64,000 nucleotides of DNA, taken from contig JAUIMM010000576.1 in assembly GCA_031769625.1 (NCBI GenBank), positions 62,001-126,000 on the forward strand, written 5' to 3'. Shown here in pieces: positions 21,117 to 32,107 of the stretch (within the stretch, counting starts at the first letter, position 1; each line of letters begins with the position of its first letter). The stretch comes from Taudactylus pleione. Lineage: Eukaryota > Chordata > Amphibia > Anura > Myobatrachidae. A model generated the notes under the pieces. The model made no database searches. It was given only the letters and a program-made list of their open reading frames with translations, and was not told the origin of the DNA. The position numbers and the translations under genes were made by a program.

Positions 21117-22248
21117 TGTCACACGCCGGCCTGGAGACCCCAGAATCAGACCCCGTCGCTTACCTGTGCGGGCGCTGACCCGCGCTGTCTTCCGGCTCCC
21201 GCGCTGTACGCTCCTTCCTCTTCTCCCAAGGCAGTCTCCGCTGTTGTCCTCTGGAGGGTCCCGCTGCTGTGCTGCTCCCACGCCGGCTCCTGCTCACCGC
21301 TGGTCCCCGCTGACTATCTCCAGGAAGCGCTGTCCTCCAGTCCATGGGCGCGGCCATCTTGGATTGCCCATGTGACTCCACTACCACCAATGAGGAGCCT
21401 TCTCCTTCTCTCTCAGCCTGTCAGCTCCCAGTGTCCACTATAAAAGGATCCCCAATGCTCACACAAGTTGCCAGTGCAACTAGTTTCTTAGTTTAGCTAA
21501 GTAGCCTTCCCACTGCGCTCCAGCCGCTCCACGTAGCCGCTCAGCTACCAACGTCTACCCACGGCTATCCAGCCGCTCCACGTAGCCACTCAGCTACCAA
21601 CGTCTACCCACGGCTATCCAGCCGCTCCACGTAGCCACTCAGCTACCAACGTCTACCCACGGCTATCCAGCCGCTCCACGTAGCCACTCAGCTACCAACG
21701 TCTACCCACGGCTATCCAGCCGCTCCACGTAGCCACTCAGCTACCAACGTCTACCCACGGCTATCCAGCCGCTCCACGTAGCCACTCAGCTACCAACGTC
21801 TACCCACGGCTATCCAGCCGCTCCACGTAGCCACTCAGCTACCAACGTCTACCCACGGCTAACCAGCCGCTCCACGTAGCCACTCAGCTACCAACATCTA
21901 CCCACGGCTATCCAGCCGCTCCACGTAGCCACTCAGCTACCAACGTCTACCCACGGCTATCCAGCCGCTCTACGTAGCCACTCAGCTACCAACGTCTACC
22001 CACGGCTATCCAGCCGCTCCACATAGCCACTCAGCTACCAACGTCTACCCTAGGCTATCCAGCCGCTCCACGTAGCTTCCTAGCTATCTCGTTACTGCCG
22101 CATTCCTCAAACTCCTGTCAGTTCGCTGCACCCTCTCATGCGGAGAAACTTCATTAAGCCAAGCCTCCTCCAGCGAGCGTCTGCGCCAAGTAATACAGAT
22201 CCAAGGCCCAGTCCGGGAACACAGCTCCTAAATTCCACGCTTGTGACA
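21117..22248 (+). repeat. 3' LTR (1132 bp), 11 units of 49 bp
   Basis: Begins TGTCACACGCCGG and ends TTGTGACA, followed by the TSD GAGGC at 22249-22253. The array of 11 units spans 21529-22067. The last 181 bp are identical to the 5' LTR. Confidence 0.95.
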
Positions 22249-22253
22249 GAGGC

Positions 22254-23170
22254 TAGCTGTATGAGGATACATCTGTACATAAACATATTATACCCTATTT
22301 TATATGGAAACAGCCTAATAGCCTACAATGCACACAGTGATATAAATAGTACAATGCATATGGACTGGATAGAGCCATTAGATTGGGGGCGAGTGACATT
22401 GTAAGGGAAGGGGATGGAGATGCTGCCCATTTCTATAGACCAACATGGCCAACTCTTTTTATAACCCTTGATCTGCTGTTAATCCGACTGCACACAGCCT
22501 TATTGCTCAATATAAACACACTGCAAATCGTCTATAACTCAGGCACAGACTCCTATATTGTGCCACGAGGCTGCACATCTCCATTGCTAACTCCAGATAC
22601 AACCCGAAACGAAATAAACAAATTACCCTTTAAACAATCCTCACTACAGCCAATTGCTCCCCTGTCAGGTGTGTATGTTACTGACGGGGTACCCAGGCAT
22701 GAGCACAATCCCTAAATGCTTTTAAGCAAAGTGGTAAGTGCTATTTGCAAACTCTCTTCCATTGTCTGACTGGGGGGGGTGCTGGTTCTCTGACAGGGGA
22801 GAAGATGTCACATTATAAGCCACTTCCATGGCTCTCATGGCTCTAAGAGGTTTCAGGATGACAGACATTGTACGGTGGTCCCGGGGGGCCTAAGCGGCTC
22901 ATTCATTTCCCTCATTGCCTAACATGCATTGGCCATGGGTAACAATTCCTAGGCACAGTAGGTAATGAAGATCATATTCCACTTTGTGTAACACATTGCT
23001 AGCCTTGGGCACAACGCCTGGGTGTTCTCCATAATGTCGGGTTTCCCTTGTGTAACATGTACATTTAATTCCATGACTCCAAAACATGCAGGCTGCCTCC
23101 AGTCCCTATGCTCTGCCTTTATACAGCTCACCAATAACGTAATAATAACTAGACAGTAATACGTAGTATG
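22254..23170. other. Single-copy DNA, nothing recognised
   Basis: No gene or mobile element is recognised. The short frames (62-110 residues) have no recognisable protein features. Confidence 0.3.
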
Positions 23171-23465
23171 TACAGTCAGGTGCATAAATATTGGGACATT
23201 GACAGAATTTTCATATTTTGGCCTCTATTCACCACCACAATGGCTTTGAAATGAAACAAACAAGATGTGCTTTACCTGCAGACTTTCAGATTTAATTTGA
23301 GGGTAATTACATCCAAATCAGGTGAACGGTGTAGGAATTACAACGGTTTCTATATGTGCCTCCCACTTTTTAAGGGTCCAAAAGTAATGGGACAAACTAA
23401 ACAATCCTTTGCAGGCAATTACAGCCTGAAGTCTGGAACGCATAGACATCACCAGACGCGGTTCT
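23171..23465. mobile_element. Tc1/mariner element, left inverted repeat fragment
   Basis: TA then CAGTCAGGTGCATAAATATT starts a terminus typical of vertebrate Tc1-like elements. It continues with AAAAGTAATGGGACAAACTA and TGGAACGCATAGACATCACC, as in the long inverted repeats of that group. It breaks off near 23460; no transposase or right end follows. Confidence 0.75.
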
Positions 23466-23760
23466 AATTCGAGTTGCGGTTCTAATCTCCTGAGGAGATC
23501 CGGGTAAATCCTGGTTGCGGTTCTGATCTTTTTGCGGTTCGGAATTCGGATTTTAAATTGGATTGCTTAAATTACACGATTTTAGCTGTTTTTAAAACTT
23601 TTTATCTATTTTTTAATTAAAAACTCCAGATCTAAAAACCAAAACACTTGAGGGTGGTTTGCGAAACCAAATCCAGATCTAAAACCTTGAAGGAGGTACA
23701 GATCCAAAACCAAAACACGGGGGTCGGTGCACATCCCCCACTCCTCACTTTACAAATACG
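23466..23760. repeat. Interspersed repeat with GCGGTTCT / AAACCAAAACAC words
   Basis: Rich in degenerate GGTTCGGAATTCGG and CCAGATCTAAAAACCAAAAC phrases, ending GGTCGGTGCACATCCCC. The low-complexity, recurring style and GTGCACATCCC end suggest an interspersed repeat; the family is not identified. Confidence 0.4.
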
Positions 23761-23914
23761 AAAAGTCAAGGCTTAGTAAATAGACCCTTCAATGCAGATT
23801 GCATCATCAAGCTCCCAGAACTCTCACTACACTGGGGAAGTGGGTGGGACCCAGATAGGAAGCATACTGCTAGGTTTATTGGCTTCTGATGAAAAAAATT
23901 ACTGTAGGGTGTGT

Positions 23915-24062
23915 GCATTCGTGTGTGTGGCAGTGTATGTGTGTGTGCGTGTGTGGCAGTGTATGTGTGTGTGTGTGGCAGTGTATGTGTATGCGTGTGT
24001 GCATTCGTGTGTGTGGCAGTGCGTGTGTGTGCATGTGTGGCAGTGTATGTGTGTGTGTGTTA
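23915..24062. repeat. TG-rich microsatellite
   Basis: Irregular repeats of GTGTGTGGCAGTGTATGTGT. It immediately precedes the LINE tail. Cysteine/valine-rich frames here are artefacts. Confidence 0.85.
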
Positions 24063-24180
24063 CAGACTGTAAGCTCCTCTGGGGCAGGGACTGAGGTGAA
24101 TGACTAAATACCCTCTTTAAAGCACTGCTGACTATATGTGCACTATGTAAATATTTGCTTATAAATATATAATAATATTA
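24063..24180 (+). mobile_element. L2/CR1-type LINE 3' end fragment
   Basis: CAGACTGTAAGCTCCTCTGG, then GGCAGGGACTG, AAAGCACTGCTGACTATATG and GCACTATGTAAATA, then an AT-rich short-repeat tail (ATAAATATATAATAATATTA). This matches the 3' UTR style of L2-clade LINEs, which usually end in short tandem repeats. Confidence 0.65.
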
Positions 24181-25495
24181 CTAACCAGCAAGTCACTGTT
24201 GTTAGTTCACCATTCACCAGCACCCCGTACACATTACTTAGTATTATGACCATACAGAGAGCGAGGTGACAGATTTTACCCAGCAAATAAATTTTTCATA
24301 GATGAGGTATCCCGAGGACCCGTACAAAATTGAATATTTGAATAATAAAAAGTAAATAACAATGAAATATTATTCCAGTAACCAGAATGGAAATACGGCA
24401 TATGTGAATGTCACTTTTATTAAACCTGCTGGGTTTTCACTCTCAGGAAAGAAACTTCCATTTCATGCATTTGGAGGCAGTGAAATTGGGACGCAGACAC
24501 TGACTTTACAGATGAATTCACCTAATGGCTTTTTGTCACATGTATTTGAATTCTGCATTTTTGCTGGAGAAGTAAAACTTTTCCTCTCCGCACTGTAATG
24601 CAGAATGTGTCATTACAGAGCAATCTCCTCTCTCCTGCAATATGTTACCCATGAGTTAACTCACCCTTTGCTTTTCTTAACCTTGTTGAAATCAAAATGA
24701 AGTTGTCTGGTTAATAGGACTCCCGGTAGCACCATGCCTGAGATTTATGATATTGTGTCACATAAATGTTTCTGATAATAGAGATAAACCATTTCCTCTG
24801 CCAGACACTTTTCTAGGATGTTTTGTAAGTTTTCTAGCAGGAGAGCAATTGTGTAACTTTACATCTGGAAATGAAGCTATGTCCTTCTAGAAGCCATAGT
24901 TAGATAGATATATATATATAATGATACCAAGTGTTTATAGTAATGATTTAGCACAGTTATATCTTTCATGAAAACACAGCATTTAGGTGTTATCCTGAAT
25001 AATAGAGTCTGAAGCTTTCAGGATAGAAATGGGCGGACAGGGGGCCTGATAAGTTGCTTATACTGACCGACTGCCTATACCGAATATCCGTCCTTCTCCA
25101 TGCGGGAGGCCGGGCCGCCTACTGTTTTACCATCCACATCCGTAATCATTAGTATAGGGGCTTACACCCACCCCATGCTGAGGGCAAAAGATCTGTCTGA
25201 CACAGATGCCCCATCTTCATTCGCACGCCACAAATGGGCATGGAAGTCGGCCTACGCACCCACGACACTCCCATGTCACTCCTAAGAGAAGGATCAGCTC
25301 CTTGCAATTGCATGGTTCCCACTCCGCCCACACACACGCCAATTTCATAGTAAGAGTGATCCATCAGCATACGGATTAATCAGTCCGCACTTTCACTCTC
25401 CATTTATGTGTGCAGATGGCGACTGCGTTCTACGGCACATTAACGCAGTTTGCAGATATCCCGCAGGCTTTGTCCACATTTGGACTTTGTGCCTG
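24181..25495. other. Single-copy DNA, nothing recognised
   Basis: No gene, RNA or well-defined repeat. A small (TA)n tract lies at 24907-24920. Frames of 60-78 residues show no domain signal. Confidence 0.3.
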
Positions 25496-25629
25496 GCCTA
25501 ACATTGTCTAACCCTAACCTCCCCTTAGTGCCTAACCATAACCATCCTACCAGCGTCTAACTCTAACCTCCCCCCTAGTCCCTAGCCATGACCATCCCAG
25601 CGGCGTCTAACCCTACCCTCCCTCTAGTG
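25496..25629. repeat. Short CCCTAA-type degenerate array
   Basis: Repeats of GTCTAACCCTAACCTCCC and GTGCCTAACCATAACCATCC, the same style as 2705-2900 and 34533-35503. It directly abuts the 21-bp minisatellite. Confidence 0.7.
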
Positions 25630-28062
25630 GCATATAAGATGCTGCTCTTGGTGTACAAGAAGGTGTTCTTGGCGTATAAGTAGGTGTTCTTGGTGTACAA
25701 GGAGGTGCTCTTAGCGTATAAAATGCTGCTCTTGGTGTATAAGAAGGTGCTCTTGGCGAAGAAGAAGGTGCTCTTGGTGTATAAGAATGTTATCTTGGCG
25801 TTTAAGATGCTGGTCTTGGCGTTAAGAAGGTGCTCTTGGCGTATAAGAAGGTGCTCTTGTTGTATAAGAAGGTGCTCTTGGAGTATAAGATGCTGCTCTT
25901 GGTGTACAAGAAGGTGCTCTTGTTGTATAAGAAGGTGCTCTTGGCATATAAGAAGGTGCTCTTTGTGTACAAGAAGGTGCTCTTGGTGAATAAGAAGGTG
26001 CTCTTGGCATATAAGAAGGTGCTCTTGGTGTACACGAAGGTGGTCTTAGCGTATAAGATGCTGCTCCTGGCATATAAGAAGGTGACCTTGGCGTATAAGA
26101 AGGTAATTTTGGTGTATAAGAAGGTGTTCTTGGCGTGCAAGAAAGTGATCTTGGCATATAAGAAGGTGATCTTGGCGTATAAGATGCTGCTTTTGGTGTA
26201 TAAAAGGAGCTCTTGGCATAGAAGAAGAAGCTCTGGCTTTTAAGAAAGTGCTCTTGACATATAGGAAGGAGCTATTGGTTTATAAGAAGGAGCCCTTAGT
26301 GTATAAGAAGGTGATCTTGGCATATAAGAAGGTAATCTTGGCGTATAAAAAGGTACTATTGGCATATAGGAAGGTGCTCTTGGCGTATAAGAAGGTGCTC
26401 TTGGCAAATAAGAAGGTAATCTTGGCGTATAAGAAGGTGCTCTTGGCGTATAAGAAGGTGCTCTTGGCGTATAAGAAGGTGCTCTTTACAAATAAGAAGG
26501 TAATCTTGGCGTATAAGAAGGTGCTCTTGGCAAATAAGAAGGTAATCTTGGCGTATAGGAAGGTGCTCTTGGCGTATAAGAAGGTGCTCTTGGCGTATAA
26601 GAAGGTGCTCTTGGCGTATAAGAAGGTAATCTTGGCGTATAAGAAGGTAATCTTGGCGTATAAGAAGGTACTATTGGCATATAGGAAGGTGCTCTTGGCG
26701 TATAAGAAGGTGCTCTTGGCAAATAAGAAGGTAATCTTGGCGTATAAGAAGGTGCTCTTGGCGTATAAGAAGGTAATCTTGGCGTATAAGAAGGTAATCT
26801 TGGCGTATAAGAAGGTACTATTGGCATATAGGAAGGTGCTCTTGGCGTATAAGAAGGTGCTCTTGGCAAATAAGAAGGTAATCTTGGCGTATAAGAAGGT
26901 GCTCTTGGCGTATAAGAAGGTAATCTTGGCGTATAAGAAGGTAATCTTGGCGTATAAGAAGGTAATCTTGGCGTATAAGAAGGTGCTCTTTACAAATAAG
27001 AAAGTAATCTTGGCGTATAAGAAGGTCCTCTTGGCATATAAGAAGGTAATCTTGGCGTATAAGAAGGTAATCTTGGCGTATAAGAAGGTAATCTTGGCAT
27101 ATAAGAAGGTGCTCTTGGCATATAAGAAGGTGCTCTTTACAAATAAGAAAGTAATCTTGGCAAATAAGAAGGTAATCTTGGCGTATAAGAAGGTACTATT
27201 GGCATATTAGAAGGTCCTCTTGGCAAATAAGAAAGTAATCTTGGTGTATAAGAAGGTAATCTTGGCGTATAAGAAGGTACTATTGGCATATTAGAAGGTC
27301 CTCTTGGCAAATAAGAAAGTAATCTTGGCGTATAAGAAGGTAATCTTGGCGTATAAGAAGGTAATCTTGGCATATAAGAAGGTAATCTTGGCGTATAAGA
27401 AGGTAATCTTGGCGTATAAGAAGGTCCTCTTGGCGTATAAGAAGGTAATCTTGGCGTATAAGAAGGTAATCTTGGCATATAAGAAGGTGCTCTTGGCATA
27501 TAAGAAGGTAATCTTGGCGTATAAGAAGGTAATCTTGGCATATAAGAAGGTGCTCTTGGCATATAAGAAGGTAATCTTGGCGTATAAGAAGGTAATCTTG
27601 GCGTATAAGAAGGTCCTCTTGACGTATAAGAAGGTAATCTTGACGTATAAGAAGGTAATCTTGGCGTATAAGAAGGTGCTCTTGGCATATAAGAAGGTAA
27701 TCTGGGCAAATAAGAAGGTATTCTTGGCGTATAAAAAGGTACTATTGGCATATTAGAAGTTCCTCTTGGCAAATAAGAAAGTAATCTTGGTGTATAAGAA
27801 GCTAATCTTGGCATATAGGAAGGTAATCTTGGCATATAGGAAGGTGCTCTTGGCATATAGGAAGGTGCTCTTGGCGTATAAGAAGGTGCTCTTGGCGTAT
27901 AAGAAGGTAATCTTGGCGTATAAGAAGGTAATCTTGGCATATAGGAAGGTGCTCTTGGCATATAAGAAGGTGCTCTTGGCGTATAACAAGGTAATCTTGG
28001 TGTATAAGAAGGTAATCTTGGCGTATAAGAAGGTGCTCTTGGCGTATAAGTAAGTGCTCTTG
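25630..28062. repeat. 21-bp minisatellite, 2.4 kb
   Basis: About 115 units reading GCGTATAAGAAGGTGCTCTT plus G, with a second main variant in which GTGCTC is replaced by GTAATC. Because 21 is a multiple of three and the unit lacks stops, it gives long frames on both strands (up to 320 residues of YKKVLLA-type or PSYTPRL-type repeats). Variant units (GCAAATAAG, CATATTAG, TTTACAAATAAG) recur together, for example around 26470-26530 and 26990-27030, showing block duplications. No start context or codon bias argues for translation. Confidence 0.95.
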
Positions 28063-28905
28063 TCAGGACACATTGTGAATCAGCATTTTGTCGCTTGTAG
28101 AGGACCCTGAATGAAACAGTGATCTCAGGAGATAAATTAAGCTGTTGTTTTTATTGCACATCTTCTGCCTTTTTGCAGTGGATACTTTCTAAAATCCGAG
28201 GGGAAACACACAGTCATTCCCTGACATCCTCATAGACTTCCTCTGTTTCATGAATGCAGTAAGTGAACATCATCCAGAAAAATGAACTTGGTGCCCGACG
28301 GTGCGTTATTAAATAAAGTCGCCGTAACATAAGCAACGATTCCTGCACACCAGGGAGGCTTAAATAATGCATGCTGAGTCTTATTGATTATCTGTCTACA
28401 TTGATTGGCACTAATTTTAATTATTTGTGACCCTTATCCCATGCAGACCTTTTTTCTATTAGCGGAAAATAAAATAAACTTGATGTGCATGCAAACGTTA
28501 CCATAAATAAAGACTTAAACATAAGCTAATTAATCAAGTGTCTGCCTTGGTTTACCAAGGGACGTGAGTCTACCCAGCACACTATTTTCAGTATGATAAG
28601 TAAAGAAACTATTACTGAACGCGGCTTTTATGATATTTATTCTGCTTTATGATCTTCTGTTTCTTTAATATTTTGGGGAATATTTTGATTTTTACGAAGC
28701 CCTCCTAACCAGCCACAGGAGAGTCCTTAGGGTGACAGGATGACCTCTGGATGTAATTAGGTCTGTCACTTTACAATCTCAAGGTGCTTCAGTGATGTTC
28801 CTGCTGTCAGGAGCGTGCTGCAAATCAGGATGCGTCAGACATTTTAGAAATAGGTTATTATAAGCGTTAGTGAACATTGCAGTCTTATATACTGGGGAAT
28901 GTAGT
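28063..28905. other. Single-copy DNA, conserved-looking AT-rich island
   Basis: Complex AT-rich sequence with CTAATTTTAATTATTTGTGA, GCTAATTAATCAAGTG and TTATTGATTATCTGTC at 28375-28545. It resembles conserved noncoding DNA by appearance; no gene seen. Confidence 0.25.
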
Positions 28906-28911
28906 CATTAT

Positions 28912-29925
28912 ATCGACATACAGATTGTCAACGCCAGAATGCTGACATGGTTGAAATGTTGACATGGCATTATGTTGACATTGTGAATGTCGACTGTACA
29001 GGGTTAGGCTGCGGTAAGGGTTAGGGGAGGGATGCGCTTTGGGGTAACAAAGCTTTCGAGCTGTGCTGACCCCACCAGCACTGGGAAGGGGATGTAGTTT
29101 ATAGACCGTCGAACTAAATGCCGCCTGTCTAAATCCGGATAGCAGAAGCCAAACAAGGGACTTAAGAAATACCGACGCCTATCTTAATCCCGACACCGGA
29201 ATGCTGAAGAATGCCGGGCCGATTGAGGTAAGTCCTTAGCACTTAGCCGAGGGGGTGGGGGGTTAGGTTTAGGCACTCCCGGTGGTGGGACTTAGGGCTA
29301 GGCACCCCCTGGGAAGGGTTAGGCTAGGGGAAGGAGGGGGTTAGGGTTAGGCACCTCCCCCGGGAGGGTTAGCTTTATGGGTAGGGTTAAGTTTAGGCAC
29401 CCTGGGGTACTTAGGGTTAGGCACCACCCCGGGAGTTTTAGGGTTAGGCACCCCTAAGGGAGGGTTAGGGGTAGGAGCAGGGTAAGGTTAGGTTATTTAC
29501 ATGCTCCGTAGGGATTTGCCTCTGTCGGGCCTCCGGTGTCGGCATTTCATCCTGGCGGCTATTGAGATGGCAGGATTTCATACTCAACCCCTGGGAAGTG
29601 CAGCACTGCCTGGATAGTCCTCAGCAGCTGTACTTACAGGCTGCGGGCAGGCACTGCCGCAGTGATACTGGCTGCAGGGTGCCATTCCAGACACCCTGCT
29701 AGCCAGAAGCAAGGGCCGTGGCGCTGCGACACTGCCGCCTACAGAGCCCTGAGTTTATTGTACGGTGGCACCAGTTACACAGCGCTAGCTATGGCCCTGG
29801 CGTTAGGGCTTTAAAACTTGCTGTGTAGACATGCCAACTATCGGCGTGTCGCCATAATGTCCATGTCAACATTCAGACCATGTAGACATTTTCAATGTCA
29901 ACATAAACATACCACACCCTATGCC
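28912..29925. mobile_element. MITE with inverted ends and GGTTAG-rich core
   Basis: The left flank (GAATGCTGACATGG at 28938) and right flank (CCATGTCAACATTC at 29861) are inverted relative to each other, as are surrounding TGTCGACAT / ATGTCAACATAA words. Inside are GTTAGGGTTAGGCACC-like phrases (29240-29490) and a second inverted unit (ATGCCGCC...GGCATTTCATCC, about 29110-29590) related to the 2650-3095 family. Probably nested elements; exact ends are uncertain. Confidence 0.45.
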
Positions 29926-30301
29926 GGGGCATCCGTCCCTATTTAGTAACAGTGACCTAAAGGGTCTTCAACTCCAGTCCTCAAATGCTCCCAGCTGATA
30001 TTTTCAGGGATTCCTTCAACCCTCGTCCATTGCTATATATGGTCTCTGGATATCTTTATTCCGGTTTGGCCTTGGTGATGCCCGGATATTGTTGGTCCCC
30101 TACTAGGAACCCAGCTGACCATGGCACCACCAGGTTGGGTGATGTGGCTAGGAATGGAAGTGTTACTTTTGGCTTCTGGCCAATGAGCGCTGCGCACAAC
30201 ATCCAAAATTAGCGAAGAGGAACCCAACTGCTGCAATGAGACATTTCTGCTCTCCGCTGTCTGCTGCCCTGATAAATCTGCTACAGAACATCACAGAATA
30301 A
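29926..30301. other. Intergenic, possible old repeat at 29955-30030
   Basis: GGTCTTCAACTCCAGTCCTCAAATG followed by GATATTTTCAGGGATTCC resembles an old interspersed repeat, family not assigned. The 75-residue frame is not convincing. Confidence 0.3.
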
Positions 30302-30489
30302 GGGGTCTATTTACTAAGCAGTGTTAGGAGACAGAGTGAAAAGTGATAAGAAAGTGATAAGGTGCCAGCCAATCAGCTCCCAACTGTCATTTTTCAAACA
30401 CAGCCTGTGAGATGACAGTTAGGAGCTGATTGGCTGGTACCTTATCACTTTTCACTCTGTCTCCTAACACTGCTTAGTAAATAGACCCC
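30302..30489. mobile_element. Fully palindromic MITE (188 bp)
   Basis: The left arm begins GGGGTCTATTTACTAAGCAG and the right arm ends CTGCTTAGTAAATAGACCCC; the two arms pair almost end to end (TTAGGAGACAGAGTG, AGCCAATCAGCTCC). A foldback MITE; no clear target duplication. Confidence 0.8.
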
Positions 30490-30524
30490 TCAATCTCCAT
30501 TTTGTTTTTCATTTACTGCATATA

Positions 30525-31073
30525 GGCCCTCATTCAGAGCCGTACGCTCTGAGCAGAGCGCACGCTCTGAATGAGGGCCGGGCTCCATTTTCATGGAGCG
30601 TCCTCCTGGACGCTCGTATAGCTGTGGGTCACCACCCACAGGCTATACGAGCGTGCTTTGTGATGGCCGCGATGGTCGAGACCATCGCGACCATCGAAAT
30701 TGCGAGCCGGAGCCTGTGGTTGAGGTTTTCAACCGCAAGCTCCGGAGTGATTTTGGCTCTATCAGAGCCAAAATCACTCCCACTGACATCACTAGTGATG
30801 TCAGTGGGCCGGCTTCTGACGGGAGGCGTTCCCGTGGGAACGCCCCCGTCAGGGAGGCACGCCCCCGGCACGCCCACCAAAGGGGGCGTGCTGTCAATCA
30901 ACATTGACAGCACGCCCCCTTTGATCGGACACAACGAGCGAAGGACTTTCGTTCGCTCGTCGCGTCTGGCGCATGCGCACGACGGAGCTCCCTCCGTCGT
31001 GCGCATGCTCAGTCCATAACATCGACCCACTTGCGAGCGGACAGCCGCTCGCGAGTGCGTCTGAATCAGGCCC
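30525..31073 (+). mobile_element. Harbinger-like hairpin-chain MITE, B type, best copy (549 bp)
   Basis: Ends GGCCCTCATTCAGAG and TCTGAATCAGGCCC, with the ATA duplication at 30522-30524 and 31074-31076. The whole body is a row of separate hairpins: 30525-30579, 30583-30615, 30615-30649, 30662-30695, 30708-30745, 30744-30780 (17-bp arms, 3-nt loop), a perfect 30-bp palindrome 30779-30808, 30817-30851, 30878-30923 (21-bp arms), 30935-30959, 30971-31008 (17-bp arms) and 31025-31061. The left end is itself a hairpin carrying the terminal repeat twice. No coding potential; frames of 84-150 residues are shadows. Confidence 0.88.
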
Positions 31074-31107
31074 ATAGTCATTCTACTTTGGATGCAGTCA
31101 GCAGTAT

Positions 31108-31644
31108 GGACCTGATTCAGAGCCGAACGCTCTCACCAGAGCCCTCGCTCTGAATCAGTGCCCTCCTCCATGAAAATGGAGCGGCCTCCTGGCCGCTCGC
31201 ATAGCTGTGGGTGACCACCCACAGCATATGCGAGCGTCCATGATGATGGTCGCGATGGTCTTGACCATCGCGACCATCGGGCTTGCGACAGAGACCCTGC
31301 TGCCGCAAGCCCTGGAGTGATTTTGGCTCTATCAGAGCCAAAATCACTCCCACTGACATCACTAGTGATGTCAGTGGGGACGGCTTCAGACGGTAGGCGT
31401 TCCCATGGGGACGCCTCCGTCTGGCAGGCACGCCCCCGGCACGCCCACCAAAGGGGGCGTGCTGGCAATGAACATCGACAGCACGCCCCCTTTGGTGCGA
31501 GACCCGGAGCGATGGAGAGCCCATCGCTCGCCGGGTCTCGCGCATGCGCATGACGGAGCTCCCTCCATCGTTCGCATGCGCAGTGGGGGAACATCGACCC
31601 ACTTGCGAGCGTCCTGCGCTCGCGAGCGGGTCTGAATGACCCCC
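31108..31644 (+). mobile_element. Harbinger-like hairpin-chain MITE, B type (537 bp)
   Basis: Ends GGACCTGATTCAGAGCC and TCTGAATGACCCCC with the TAT duplication (31105-31107, 31645-31647). Same hairpin order as 30525, with the perfect 30-bp palindrome at 31349-31378. It lies only 34 bp from the neighbouring copy, in the same orientation. Confidence 0.85.
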
Positions 31645-31647
31645 TAT

Positions 31648-32107
31648 GTTTGTAAGATACCGGCCACAGGTTTGGGTGTATTCTGGGAGATACAAGGAAC
31701 ATATTTGCTGTAGTTAAATGACGTCTATTGAATGGAAGGATGCACTGAGCTGTGATACCATAAAATTCTGCACGATTAGCAAACATGCCAGCAACCTGAG
31801 GATAATTGCTTAAGGCTTATAAAATATTAGAGATAACAGCTTATGACACCACAGTGACAGTGGAGAATTGCAATTATTTGTATTTATAAGAAGTTAATAG
31901 ACACGTAGTACTCAGGGTCACTTCTTTGATGAAAGCTTTTATTCACAAGTGAATGCAGATACAATTGCGATATTTACATGCAGTAGAAAGAAATGACCCA
32001 CCAGGATAGGCTTAGTCAGGGGTGTAGCCATGGTGCCCAGAGCACGTACATTCTGTGCCAGTCCCCACCCCCTGGTCCATCCAGTGTAGCCTTGCCAGAA
32101 GAATAGA
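31648..32107. other. Intergenic; hAT-like left end at about 32017
   Basis: Mostly unremarkable. CAGGGGTGTAGCCATGGTGC at 32017 looks like a hAT left terminus that is interrupted by the MITE at 32108. Its right end was not found. Confidence 0.35.

Larger units (their letters stand above)
17813..21375 (+). pseudogene. pol: pol polyprotein (PR-RT-RNaseH-IN-chromodomain), one frameshift
   Basis: Expressed by -1 frameshift from gag. Domains in order: aspartic protease with [11 protein letters not shown] (about 17945-17977); reverse transcriptase with [31 protein letters not shown] and MPFGLCNA, then YLDDILIFS (YLDD at 18883-18894); RNase H with EVDASSEGVGAVL (Asp at 19333) and FTDHKNLLYL; integrase with an HHCC zinc finger (19825-19965) and a DDE core at 20044, 20224 and 20332 (35 residues between the last two); a chromodomain (about 20911-21035, YLIDWKNYGPEERIWI). 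A 1-nt deletion near 18848, just before the YLDD block, shifts the frame: the first frame stops at 18889 and the rest is open from before 18862. The frame runs 86 codons into the 3' LTR before stopping at 21375. Confidence 0.93.
15593..22248 (+). mobile_element. Sushi-like Ty3/gypsy chromovirus, near-complete LTR retrotransposon (6.66 kb)
   Basis: A full structure is visible: 5-bp TSD, 5' LTR (1279 bp), PBS, gag, pol (protease, reverse transcriptase, RNase H, integrase, chromodomain), polypurine tract and 3' LTR (1132 bp). The integrase chromodomain, the -1 frameshift at a GGGAAAC heptamer and the self-priming type PBS place it with vertebrate Sushi-type chromoviruses (family knowledge). The two LTRs differ at 3 of 593 compared bases outside their tandem arrays, so insertion was recent. 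gag and pol carry three 1-nt indels, so this copy is probably not autonomous unless they are assembly errors. No env-like frame follows pol. Confidence 0.95.

Noticed and set aside
21114..22248. An env gene after pol
   Set aside because: The 3' LTR begins three bases after the polypurine tract, which is still inside the pol frame; there is no room or frame for env.
26248..27210. 320-residue lysine/leucine-rich repeat protein
   Set aside because: The 21-bp minisatellite unit is a multiple of three and stop-free. The reverse strand is equally open; no start context, splice sites or other gene parts.
30593..31081. Several 84-150 residue overlapping frames on both strands
   Set aside because: They lie entirely in a palindromic MITE, where both strands mirror each other; the same frames reappear in each MITE copy with disruptions.
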